Assembly (NCBI GenBank): GCA_958430865.1
Contig: CAUDNR010003668.1
Coordinates: forward strand, 132,403-164,830
Length of the DNA stretch: 32,428 nucleotides
Direction of reading: 5' to 3'
Origin: Entrophospora sp. SA101
Lineage: Eukaryota > Glomeromycota > Glomeromycetes > Entrophosporales > Entrophosporaceae
Shown: positions 9,739 to 19,092 of the stretch, piece by piece
Position numbering within the stretch: position 1 is the stretch's first letter
Layout of the letters: the number at the start of each line of letters is the position of its first letter
Made by a program: the position numbers and the translations under genes
Notes under the pieces: generated by a model
Database searches by the model: none
What the model was told of the DNA's origin: nothing
The model's input: the letters and a program-made list of their open reading frames with translations, nothing else

Positions 9739-10074
9739 TTAATTGCTTTGTTTTTTTTTTATAATTATAAATAATAAAAATAATAAGCAAATAGCTACTA
9801 AATTAACTATCATTATCATGATTGCTTTTGCTTCCGTGGTTGTTGCTGCCGTGATTGTTGACACCGTTAAAATTTCAACAACAGCCATAAAAAACAATCT
9901 TTTGTCATGTCTATCCAAATTATTACCATTTGGATCCGGTTCAGGTATATTACTATTATTATTATTATTATTGATAATGTTTTGGTGAACATGATAATGA
10001 CCAGAATAAGTCTCGCTAGGAATGCTATGAACACTCGATTGTTCGTTAGAAGTAACATTATTTTGGTAGCTCAT
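9739..10074 (-). CDS. Hypothetical 111-aa Asn-rich protein with one C-terminal membrane segment
   Basis: A single-exon ORF starts at ATG 10074. Residues 1-50 are Ser/Asn/His-rich and polar, with a run of Asn at 35-40. Residues 84-105 form one strongly hydrophobic segment (IMIMIVNLVAICLLFLLFII), followed by KKKQSN. This layout fits a tail-anchored membrane protein. The opposite strand is also open over part of the region because of low complexity. No family is recognised, and the coding call rests on length and organisation only. Confidence 0.4.
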   Translation of the reverse strand: MSYQNNVTSNEQSSVHSIPSETYSGHYHVHQNIINNNNNNSNIPEPDPNGNNLDRHDKRLFFMAVVEILTVSTITAATTTEAKAIMIMIVNLVAICLLFLLFIIIKKKQSN

Positions 10075-10528
10075 TGTGTTTTTTATTTTTGTTATATTAA
10101 CATACGCGTATATAGAAGCAACAACTATCTCCGGATAAATAATAAGAAAATAATTTATTTAATCAAAACAGAAAAGAGAAAATGAAAATTAGGAAGAAAA
10201 TAATTTATTTCAGAAAAGGAAAGAAAAAGAGAAAATGGGGAATGGGGAATGAAGAGAAGAGATGCGGGTTTTTTGTACATTTATTTAAACAATTGTGTAA
10301 CCATACATACAAAATTACGTTGTAAATCACGTGATTGTGTTCATCAGGTGATATGTGTTTATTGTTTTCATAATAACTGGGAGTCAATTTTTTTCTTACA
10401 CAAAAAAAAAAAATAATAATAACCATTTTTAATTTATTTACGCAAAAACTTTTTTGAATGGGAAAAATTATATTAATCTTTTTGTGTAATATAACAGGAC
10501 CTTATTGGCACAGTCAGAGACATAAAAT
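10075..10528. other. Intergenic, possible promoter of the 111-aa ORF
   Basis: Purine-rich (gaaaagagaaaatg, ggaaagaaaaagag) then AT-rich sequence. No convincing gene was seen. Confidence 0.35.
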
Positions 10529-11314
10529 AGGACCGGGAAAACTCTATTGAATGTGACCGCCAACACTATGATTCGAAAGTACTTTAAAAAAAAAATGTGA
10601 CCGCCTCACTATAGATTCGATTAATGGAAAATTCAAACTAAAAATAGTAAAAGAATTCCTTATGATTCACGCCAACGACATTTTACTACATACCCTAACT
10701 TTCAAGAATTTGTCAATGCTAAAAAAGTTATTTGCAAATGTGGTCAAATTATTTCACTTGGAATCAATTATCAAGTTGCAAACTTTAAAAGACATTCCGA
10801 GAGTAATAATTGTAATTTTTTAATAAATAATCAACCTAGTGTCAAAGCATTCTTTACAAAAAGTAACAACATGCATGGGTAGAAAAGCCAGCAGGATTTT
10901 AGATCATTTATCATATATTTCTATTAAAGTTTATCTTCCAGTATCACAACGGTATTTTTCATGTGAAAATTTTGCAGGAGGAGACATTACAATTCATATT
11001 ACACCACGAGAAGTAGTTTATTTTTTGGGAATACGTTCTTACTCTAATATTAATGACATTAATCCTTGTTTGATTGCAGTAGATGATGAAACATTTTTAA
11101 TTTATAATCATTTTAGTATGTCAAGTACACAAAACTTCCTTTAATTAATAAAGATAAATTTCATATGTCCTTGGCTGATTTCGATTCGCATTATTAATAA
11201 TTTTTTAAATGTGTTCGGAAAATTGATTCGCATAATTATAAAAAACTAAGATTCGCATTAATATGATTTGCCATTTAATTTGGCGGTCACATACTATAGA
11301 GTTTTCCCGGTCCT
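10529..11314 (+). mobile_element. 786-bp TIR element with C2HC finger relic
   Basis: The 34-bp inverted ends match at 32 positions. The left end (10529-10562) starts aggaccgggaaaactctat and continues to atgtgaccgcca; the right end (11281-11314) is its inverted copy. Flanks cataaaat and catataaa are similar but not a clean duplication. Two frames inside encode remnants: a C2HC finger peptide and a downstream peptide. It looks like a deleted DNA transposon of a family I cannot name. Confidence 0.8.
10625..11144 (+). pseudogene. Transposon-encoded BED-like zinc-finger protein, frameshifted
   Basis: Frame 10625-10882 reads DSRQRHFTTYPNFQEFVNAK, then VICKCGQIISLG...NFKRHSESNNCNF and PSVKAFFTKSNNMHG before TAG. 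The C-x-C...H-x5-C spacing suggests a small zinc finger of the BED kind used by transposases to bind DNA. Just before the stop a second frame continues with GRKASRILDHLSYISIKVYL ... DITIHITPREVVYFLGIRSY and ends at TAA 11142-11144. A 1-base shift near 10878 would join them. No catalytic core remains. Confidence 0.55.
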
Positions 11315-11546
11315 CATATAAATAAGTCTTGGGGACCCAGGGAGTAATGGTTTTATGCCCTGTCTGAGTTTAAAACATTGGATGTGATTTGTGAGAAATA
11401 AGGACAGCTCATTACATAATTTCGGAATAGTAGTTCAGGGTATAAAAAAGTTTATAAAATATGCTATTGATTTTTGTGTAAAATTAATATAAACAATGAT
11501 GATGATGTTGATGTTCATCAATATTAGGAAAAACATCTCTGCAACT

Positions 11547-12455
11547 AGAGTTGGTTTGGTCCAGTTCGGTCTGGACTTAATCCCAAATGACTGGTCTTTT
11601 TTGGGGGATTGTGGGACCGGTTCTTAATGTGGTCCTTGAACCAGTCAAAAAGACCAGTCCTGGACCAGTATTTTGGAGAGGGATGTGAGTTTTTTTTGGT
11701 TTAAAAACAAGCTTGTATGAGCTGTATCAGGATCCCATCAATTTCTTTGACTTCTGATTGTTCATCTGGCAGTTGAAAAAGATTTCTCTGAGGCTGCACT
11801 TGTTGCTTGTACTGTTAAATAGTCATGAGCAATGAGACTAAGAATAGGATATTCTTTTCTTTGTGCATAACACCAATCAAGAGGTTCAGTTTCATCTTCT
11901 AGTAGAGTGCTCAAATAACATGCTAATTCATTTTGAACATTAATAGAGAAAGTGTCGATAGTTGTAGTCTCAGGTTCAATGGGCATGGTTTGGTTGTTAA
12001 AAAGTAAATAATTGCGACCATGAGAATAGTTAATCAAAGACAATTTTCCCCAAAAAAAAAGTTTTTACGGATGGAAAAATAATGAAAATTTAGATTTTTT
12101 AGGAAAGAACGATCAGTTAAAAAAAAAAGACTACCAAAATTCTTTAGTAATAATTTGTGACAAAAATAAGCATTTGTATTTAAAGTTGTTTCATTTTCTG
12201 ATATTTGATGATAATTGGTTAATAGTAATATAACGAAAATGCAAATAATTCAAACTTTATTATTGTTGTTTTTATATAAGGTGACGATAATAATAACTTT
12301 CTAAATTTTAGTACATCATACAAAATATTCAAGTATTTGAATTTTTAAATGAATACTATCATTATTTACATATTTACACCATTTCATTTTTCGAGGACCA
12401 GGGGCCAAGAAGACTGGTCCTTGAGCTGGTCTTTCTAGGGCAGATCCAACATACT
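11547..12455 (-). mobile_element. hAT-family element remnant with 8-bp target duplication
   Basis: The 909-bp segment is flanked by ctgcaact (11539-11546) and ctgcgact (12456-12463), an 8-bp duplication with one mismatch as expected for hAT. The ends are imperfect inverted repeats (agagttggtttggtcc against agtatgttggatctgcc). Subterminal ggtcc/ggaccagt motifs recur near both ends, a hAT habit. A transposase C-terminal relic lies inside on the minus strand, and most of the transposase is deleted. Confidence 0.75.
11698..12043 (-). pseudogene. hAT transposase C-terminal dimerisation domain, broken
   Basis: From 12043 down the frame reads VQNELACYLSTLLEDE, EPLDWCYAQRKEYPILSLIA and HDYLTVQATSAASEKSFSTA, the conserved hAT dimerisation region with its L-x-x-P/Q-A-T-S-A-A-S-E-x-x-F-S signature. 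A TGA follows the Arg after FSTA, then TIRSQRN, another TGA, and WDPDTAHTSLFLN, still in the family frame. The catalytic Asp residues are absent, so it is a dead fragment. Confidence 0.88.
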
Positions 12456-12549
12456 CTGCGACTGGATAAATAAACTAGGCTTGTGCGATTTCATAGAATT
12501 ATCAATGTAATGACAAAGTACATGATACTGTCGAGCATATCAACCCATC

Positions 12550-13006
12550 ATGTGTTTCATTCAAGTGCGGCTACACTATAATAATAAAGCCTCGGGTTTC
12601 TCATTCTCATTCCACTTTACCAACTTTCTCAAGAACCTACACGCGCACGCAAACCATCAACACAAGTCAATGTATATATACAGAACAACACTTATTCGAC
12701 ACACTCCTAATATCGAAAAGATACTGGCTAGAGAAATTTAACAAAATAATTGGTCATTCATTACAATTGAGACGACACTAACCATTCCCACCAAAAATGA
12801 ATCTTCTCACATCAAAGAATATGTACCTGGCCATAAAAGAATAAAAAACGTAGTCAATCCACAAAATGGACATCGACAATGCATGCATTCAAGGCTATGT
12901 CTACAATATGAACATCTGTATTGTCGCAAACATGTTATATATAGCTCAAAATTATTGGGAAAAGTTGTAGAAATGATTATCATGTCCTCTGATTAAAAAA
13001 GAAGTT
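12550..13006 (+). pseudogene. Unrecognised open frame interrupted by one TAA
   Basis: ATG 12550 opens 63 codons (FIQVRLHYNNKASGFSFSFH...) ending in TAA at 12739-12741. The same frame stays open afterwards for about 85 codons (ETTLTIPTKNESSHIKEYVP, NPQNGHRQCMHSRLCLQYEH) until the next stop. The Cys/His-rich part CMHSRLCLQYEHLYCRKH could bind metal. The extent suggests a decayed gene, but I find no family and chance cannot be excluded. Confidence 0.25.
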
Positions 13007-14763
13007 TTACAAAATAAGATAACTAACTTGCAAGAGAAAGTTAAATCTGTCTGTCGAACAAGGAAATTAGTCCACCACTAGGATGAAATAAATTCCAATA
13101 TTAGATTTTCCCTAGTGCCTTGTAATTTATAAAGCATTTCACGCATATCGAATGCATTATCAGATGCGTTTGTAACTTTTATTTATATTATTATTATTAT
13201 TTTATATCATTCATTGGCTATTAATAAGTGATAAATTATTTTGCCTCCAACTACTCCTATTATTCAAATTAACTAGTGGTTGCAACGGCTATATTCTTCG
13301 ATTACCAGAATGTTTGATTTCTGGTTTTGCTCTACAGAAAATATATATATATACATATATATATATCTTAATATGTATATAGTGTATGTATATGTAAGTT
13401 ATAAAATAATTTATAAAACAATTTAAATTTACACGTTATTACTATCGATTGGCGTTGATTCAACCAATGAATCAACGAAAATAATAGTACAAAGTAAAAA
13501 AGTCACAAAAGTTGTAGAGATAAATTTCATGGCTTAATGTTTGTCGAGTGAACGAATGAGCGAATGTTGGAGAGAAAGTAGTGATTGGTAAAAGTTAAAT
13601 TTACTTGATTTAGAGTTACAATTATTTATAAAAAATATTTCCTTCGATGTTAACAATAATTATTATTAAAAATGGGAAAATGGTATATAGTCTTTCTACA
13701 TAATCTGATGTCTTTGTCGCTAATACTAATTTTTATACTGATTCAAATGGAGATATCCAAATTCGAAAAACAAAAACAAAAAAATAATCTAGATTATTCA
13801 ACAATAATTATATTAATTAACAATGAATAACATTATAGTAATAGTAACAATAATAATCATTAACATAATAAGAAAATGACAAAAATCAATCCGGTGCAAC
13901 ATTCAATCAGGATTAATTGTATCATATAGTCTCTATTACTATTGACCATGATGTGATCGTGCCGAGTGGAAACATGGCATGTTGATGTCGAAAAAAATTA
14001 AACTTGATTTTTGTGGAAGGAATTTTCTATTTTCGAGAATGTTAAATTATCTGTTCTTTGCTAATTCAAATTACTAACGAAAATGATATGTGTGTGCGTG
14101 TTTGTGTGTGTGAGTTCCTTCCCCTGTTATTATCAAGAAAACTTTTATAAGGTAAAAAAACAAAAGGCATCCTTTGTTCATTTCAATATCATTCATAAAT
14201 AACGAAAAATTCACTATTGGTCTGAATCAACGTTTTTAATTATGATGTATCACAATATATTACGAAAGACAAAATTTCTTTAATTGTGGGCAGGCTTGCC
14301 GTGAAAGATGGAATGAGAGATATTGAACGTGTCATTTATGTTATTATGTGCTATTATGTTTGCTAATAAGAAAACTTGTTTTCATGACCACACATTTTTT
14401 TTTTCACACATAATCTGATTGATTGTTGATTGGCAAATAAATAGTTGGGAAAGAATTAATAAAACGTCACGATCACACGGATCATGTAAGATCGTAAGAT
14501 AAAAACCGTACAAGCCATTTAATCAAGCACAGGACAGTTGATGTGTAGTCATGTACAACAAAAATCCGTTAAACAACCCATTATTCAAAGTTTTTCTTTT
14601 TATCATTATAAAAATTTTGGGGTGCGATTAAATCAACAAATCATAAAAAATCATAACCTTAAAATTAAAGAGAAATCAGAAGGTAAATTTCCAGGTACGT
14701 ACGTATATAATGCAAACATTTGATTTTATTGTGGTATTTGCGTCATGTTATATTTTCATTTGA
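13007..14763. other. 1.7-kb intergenic stretch without recognisable genes
   Basis: It contains an AT dinucleotide-rich patch (13339-13395), a GT-rich patch (about 14089-14112) and many AATA runs. A short ORF from 14538 to 14723 has no coding character. It probably includes the 3' flank of riboflavin synthase. Confidence 0.5.
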
Positions 14764-15677
14764 TTATTTAAATTTTTCGTCCAAATATTTTTTTACAATT
14801 CTTTCAATATAATTTTCACCATTTTCATTACTACTGCTACTATTAATGCTACTGAATAATTTTGATTCAATTAATTTTTCAACATATTTTCCCAACATAT
14901 CCACTTCAAGATTCACTTTATCACCAATTTTTTTAGTTGGCATGATAACATTTTCTTGAGTATAAGCAACCAACATTACACTAAACCAATTTTCTTGATT
15001 ATTTACTTCACATACTGTCAGCGAAGTACCATCAACGCAAATATAACCTTTTGGTATAACATATTTTATATGTGATGGATCTATCAATTTCAATTTATAC
15101 CATAATGAATTATTTTCTGGTTCAATGGAAATTATTTCTGCTGTTGTATCAACATGTCCCTTTTTTTTTTTTTTAGAATTTATTTTTTTATTAATATTGT
15201 TATCATTGTAAAATATTATTATTATTTAATTGGTTGATTGGTTAGACTTACTTGTACAAAATGCCCACCAAATTTATCATTAAATGATAAAGCTCTTTCT
15301 AAATTTACTTTGTCACCAACTTTCAACTCTCCAAGATTTGTTCTTCTAAGAGTTTCAGGTGAAAGTCCAACTTTAAACCATGAAGCTGAAATATCAAACT
15401 CTGTCACGGTCAGACAAGTCCCTACAAGAGAAAATTTAAAATAATAATTAACAATAATAATAAAAACCCAAATTGATCAATTAATCTATCATTCACAAAT
15501 TATGATTATAAAATCACACAAACCATTGACAGAAATACTATCACCATTCTTACAATCAACTAAAACAGGTCCAGCTTTACCGATTTTCATTGACCAACCA
15601 CCTCCACCACTAATTGAATTATCTAAAGCTAAAATTTCAAGTATTTCTCCTATATGTTCTACAATACCTGTAAACAT
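14764..15677 (-). CDS. RIB5: Riboflavin synthase, alpha chain
   Basis: Riboflavin synthase converts two 6,7-dimethyl-8-ribityllumazine molecules into riboflavin plus a pyrimidine, the last step of vitamin B2 synthesis. Three exons (15677-15524, 15421-15252, 15159-14764) join to 239 aa with correct phase. The start [12 protein letters not shown] is the invariant N-terminus of the family. Two lumazine-binding domains are visible: NGTCLTV (51-57) with GGHFVQGHVD at the junction (103-112), and DGTSLTV (151-157) in the second. The C-terminal extension is Ser/Asn-rich before a charged helix ([14 protein letters not shown]). Introns are 102 and 92 bp with GT-AG ends. The second has an unusual poly-A tract directly before its acceptor. 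The gene appears intact. Confidence 0.96.
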
Positions 15678-15896
15678 TTTTTTTATATATACAATTAATA
15701 ATAATAAAAAATAATTATTTAAAATCAGTGCAACATACTTTGTAAGAATTTAGAAAGGATTGGCAATATTTGATGATAGTACTATTATCTCTCTGGAAAT
15801 TTTCGAAAAGAAAAGGAATAAATAAATAAAAAAACTGATCATTGATCGTTTTTTCATCATCAGTTGTAATTCATTTAACTAAATCAAGCCCTTTTC
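15678..15896. promoter_or_regulatory. Upstream region of riboflavin synthase
   Basis: AT-rich 5' flank immediately upstream of the minus-strand start codon at 15677. No FMN-riboswitch-like structured element was recognised, and no specific promoter motif can be supported. Confidence 0.3.
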
Positions 15897-16072
15897 AAAA
15901 ATACTTTCCCCGCCACTAAACAATTCGGAATTAATTCATTATTGTCAAAAAGGAAATCAATCAAAAAATGTAAAGAAGATGCTTATTTGTTATGTCAATG
16001 TTTAAATAACAATGCTTTTTTTTTTTTTGGAAAATGTAAGGAAAATACTTTCCCTGCCACTAAAAAAACGGA
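15897..16072 (+). repeat. Short direct repeat, about 31 bp, 145 bp apart
   Basis: aaaatactttccccgccact at 15897 recurs as aaaatactttccctgccact at 16042, each followed by aaa and a c-g-g-a-a stretch. The ORF between (15942-16127) reads KCKEDAYLLCQCLNNN and KCKENTFPATKKTEQS and is not recognised. It may be a relic of an internally duplicated cysteine-containing peptide. Confidence 0.45.
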
Positions 16073-16219
16073 ACAATCCGGTGTTGATTTTAATATTATG
16101 CCTTCTTTGAACTTCTCCCACCATTAATACTACTAAAAAACGTAATAATTCGAAAATACCCAAATTCAATTGATTATCATTTGACAACGTTAAATTCACA
16201 TATAAATCGTGGTAAAATG

Positions 16220-16228
<9 letters not shown>

Positions 16229-16277
<49 letters not shown>
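16229..16277. repeat. (AAT)n microsatellite
   Basis: About 16 perfect copies of the trinucleotide AAT. It produces long Asn or Ile runs in the overlapping frames, which are therefore not taken as genes. Confidence 0.95.
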
Positions 16278-17340
16278 CGTGATAACGTGTTCTGTTCTTG
16301 TTTTATTATTATTAAAAACGTAACTTTCACCGAAGGAACGATCGGCGGAAGAAAGAAACATCTTAATTTTGAAATTTACGGCAGAGAAAACAATTTCCTT
16401 TTCAGAATGCATTTGCTCTGACTGTTCATAAAATTCAGTGATTTGACATAACATTGAACGTTGACGAAAGTATGTTTCCTGTACGTTGCGCCCTGATTAG
16501 AAAAACTACAGACACTTGATTTGAATTATTCTCAATTAAAAATTTCTAGGCCATGAGTATTGATGGATTGCAAAACTAACAACGTTGTAAAAAAAAAATC
16601 TCGTTTATTAGTGTCACGTGCAACCAATAAAATACCTTTGTTCTTGATCGTGGTATCAAGAATTTCTGGCATTAAAGCATTGTTCAAGAATTATTATAAA
16701 CATTGAATTTGGACCATATTCAATTCAAATTGAAAAAATGGTCTGCACTTATTCAAAAATAATCAATGACAATAATAAAAAAAAATTTTAAACAGTAGTC
16801 AGTTAATATTAATAAAGAAAAACAATAAACGAACAATATTACTATTATTGTCCCAAGGTAAAAAATACGTTGACTCGCTTTTTATTTTTCCAACTTGATT
16901 TTTTTCTCACAATTTATAATTTTACAACTTGCAAATTTCTCATTCTCGTTTTCTTCACTCCTTCAGAGCCAAGGCACTGAACGAATCAAATTCCAAAAAA
17001 CTGGGCTCAATCCGACTTGGTTCGATTCGTGGCTCGATTCAATTCAATTTGAATAAAACCGGATTCCTAAATTTCTTTTAACGTTTGTTGAAGATGATAC
17101 CTCTTCAACAGGCACAATGCGATATGGTTCAAAGAAGAACAGGAAGTGGAGTGTGTGTTTTTTTTTGACTTTCGAAACCATTTATTTCCAAAGACAACTC
17201 TTTTAAACTCAATCTATTTCATATGATTATATATTTGAATTAGATTAGAACCAAGTCAAATAAAATCATTTATAAGCTCGGATTAGTTTGAATCAAAAGC
17301 TAGGTAATTCGAATCATTAGAGCCCTATTCAGAATAGTAA
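16278..17340. other. Intergenic stretch without recognised genes
   Basis: It contains ggttcgattcgtggctcgat around 17020-17040 and related caagtc/gaacc words near 17250-17290 that hint at a diverged repeat, but no clear TIR element or coding frame can be supported. Confidence 0.4.
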
Positions 17341-17876
17341 TTGTACCATCAAAATCAAGTATCTTGGAGTTTTATTTCTAATTATGATAATTTGTTGGAT
17401 GATGATGATAGAAGTTACTTATATTTGTGCGCAAGCAACAAGCCATGGAGTGTTCTGGGTGGAAGCACTCATTATGACTATCAACATAATTATGATTATA
17501 ATGATAATTCCATTATTGTTGATTCACTCAAGATTGTCATCAACAAAAGCTTTTCATCCACCTTTGTCATTCCCAGAACCTGAATTTGCACCTTCTATTT
17601 AATAATTAATCAACTAAAGATTTTCTTGAAGATCTGAAAGATTACATTGGTCATCCAAGTCAAGTTTTGCATGATAATATTGAGAAATATGATGATGACA
17701 TCAATGATGATGATTATAATAATGATGAAAAAGTAAACTATGACAATGGCCATTACATTTTATATCATAGTAAGTTTCTTTGTAATTATACAAGGGTGGG
17801 AAAACGATTTTATATATTTACTATGATAATCTTATTTATTTTCTTTAACATTGTGTTTGTCACCAATTATTTGTGA
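17341..17876 (+). CDS. Possible hypothetical gene, Asp/Asn/Tyr-rich, structure unresolved
   Basis: Two open stretches may be exons. 17341-17583 reads SWSFISNYDNLLDDDDRSYL and ASNKPWSVLGGSTHYDYQHN. 17618-17876 reads KDFLEDLKDYIGHPSQVLHD then DDDINDDDYNNDEK, followed by a hydrophobic end. A gtaagt donor sits after FLEDL...YHS at about 17770. No splice solution joining the two could be fixed, and low complexity keeps several frames open. No family was recognised. Confidence 0.25.
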
Positions 17877-18111
17877 GTACTTATTATTATTATTACTATA
17901 ATATTATGTTAATGGTAATAAAATAATATCCTTAATAATAATCTTAGTAATAATAATAATATTTTTAAAATTTAAAACTCAATTTTATGCCTTCATATTT
18001 CTATTGATTGTTTGTTTAAATATTATTATAATGATTATAATTATTTATTATTATTATTATTGTTATATTTTCAAACCTGATTTAATAATTAAATAATAAA
18101 TTTCTTAATTT
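17877..18111. other. AT-rich spacer with ATT runs
   Basis: Short (att)n and (aat)n tracts between the weak ORF and the 3' end of the minus-strand four-exon gene. Nothing else was seen. Confidence 0.4.
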
Positions 18112-18722
18112 TTATGTATTATTTATTTGCCATGTAACATTTGCTTTAGCAACAGTGTCTAATCTCTCATCTTTAATATTAATGATAGCTTCCACTTCCT
18201 GCTCACCTATTGTAAATTCCTACATTTCAATCATTTAATGCTATGAAAAGGTTTTATGACATCATAATATCACAATAATAATAACAAATTATCTCTTGCT
18301 TTTCTTTGATACTAATATATTAATTTATTATTTCCTACAATTAATCAATACTAATAACAACAAGAACTCACTCAACTCACATCAATACTAATTTTTGTAA
18401 TAATTCCTTCATGTTTTCATTAAATGTTAATCCTCTGACTGTTTCTGCATGGCATACTATTAAATGGGTTATGTACTTTTCTTTGTTCCTATAGATTAAA
18501 AACCAACAAGGCAATATTAATAATTAATTAATAAATTGATTATTATTATTTGTTATTATTCCACAATTAATCTTTAATACTCCTGAACAGACCCTTTATC
18601 CAAAGTTGCAACCCCCATGTCTTTACAATAATACATAAAACATGCAATATAAATCATTTTAAAAAAATATTGTTCTCACCTCCACCTTTACTCCGATTTG
18701 CTTTTTCTTTAAAATAATGCAT
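18112..18722 (-). CDS. Unrecognised four-exon gene, 96 aa
   Basis: Minus-strand exons 18722-18680, 18620-18581, 18488-18389 and 18219-18112 join with canonical GT-AG introns of 59, 92 and 169 bp. All phases agree, and the product is 96 aa starting MHYFKEKANRSKGG and ending NVTWQINNT. Coding-like segments include GVATLDKGSVQENKEKYITH, LIVCHAETVRGLTFNENMKE and EVEAIINIKDERLDTVAKAN. No exon reaches 40 codons, so the gene is invisible to simple ORF searches. The open frame continues a little upstream of the chosen Met (SLYSESF), so the true start may lie further 5' (towards 18800). I see no signal peptide in the 96-aa form and do not recognise the family. It is divergent from the Snu114 gene, 370 bp away. 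Confidence 0.65.
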
Positions 18723-18969
18723 GAAACTTTCCGAGTATAGGCTAACAAAACTTATCAAGTATGAATACAAAAATGGTCTAATTTATGGACAATTGGACAA
18801 TTCAAACTTCTCCATACCTTCAAAGGATCCAGTAACCTTTTTAATTTATAAATTATTTAACGTCATCCCTCCCAATGCTATCAATATATTTATACTCAAT
18901 ATAGCTACTATTGTTGTTGTCACATTAATTTCCATTTCGATGAAAAACAATCAAGGTAAAAAATTTTGA
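18721..18969 (+). CDS. Possible 82-aa membrane peptide ORF
   Basis: An ATG at 18721 opens an 82-codon frame: polar, Lys/Tyr-rich at first (KLSEYRLTKLIKYEYKNGLI), then a hydrophobic stretch, INIFILNIATIVVVTLISIS, and KNNQGKKF. It occupies the space between two divergent genes and overlaps the start of the minus-strand 96-aa gene. It may be chance, or the opposite strand may carry an upstream exon of that gene. Confidence 0.25.
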   Translation: MKLSEYRLTKLIKYEYKNGLIYGQLDNSNFSIPSKDPVTFLIYKLFNVIPPNAINIFILNIATIVVVTLISISMKNNQGKKF

Positions 18970-19092
18970 AAATCAATCAATTTGTAAACAAAAAAAATTT
19001 TTGAATTTCTTCATCTTCACACTATTATAAATTATACTACATTTCTTCTAAAATATCGTATCAACAAAATCCAACAATAGCAATATCAAATA
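18723..19092. promoter_or_regulatory. Divergent intergenic region before Snu114
   Basis: About 370 bp separate the minus-strand start at 18722 and the Snu114 start at 19093, so both promoters are expected here. aaaatccaacaatagcaata directly precedes the Snu114 ATG. No distinctive motif was recognised. Confidence 0.35.

Noticed and set aside
9743..10185. Plus-strand frames opposite the 111-aa ORF
   Set aside because: They translate runs of ATT/ATA into poly-Ile/Leu and are better explained as shadows of the minus-strand frame.
16002..16454. 150-codon minus-strand ORF with a long Ile run
   Set aside because: Its length comes from the (AAT)n microsatellite; no conserved or coding-like character outside it.
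16966..17036. tRNA-like arrangement: gagcca near 16966 pairs with tggctc near 17035, with ggttcgattc before it
   Set aside because: The T-stem does not pair properly and no anticodon stem or D-arm could be formed; the spacing match is coincidental.
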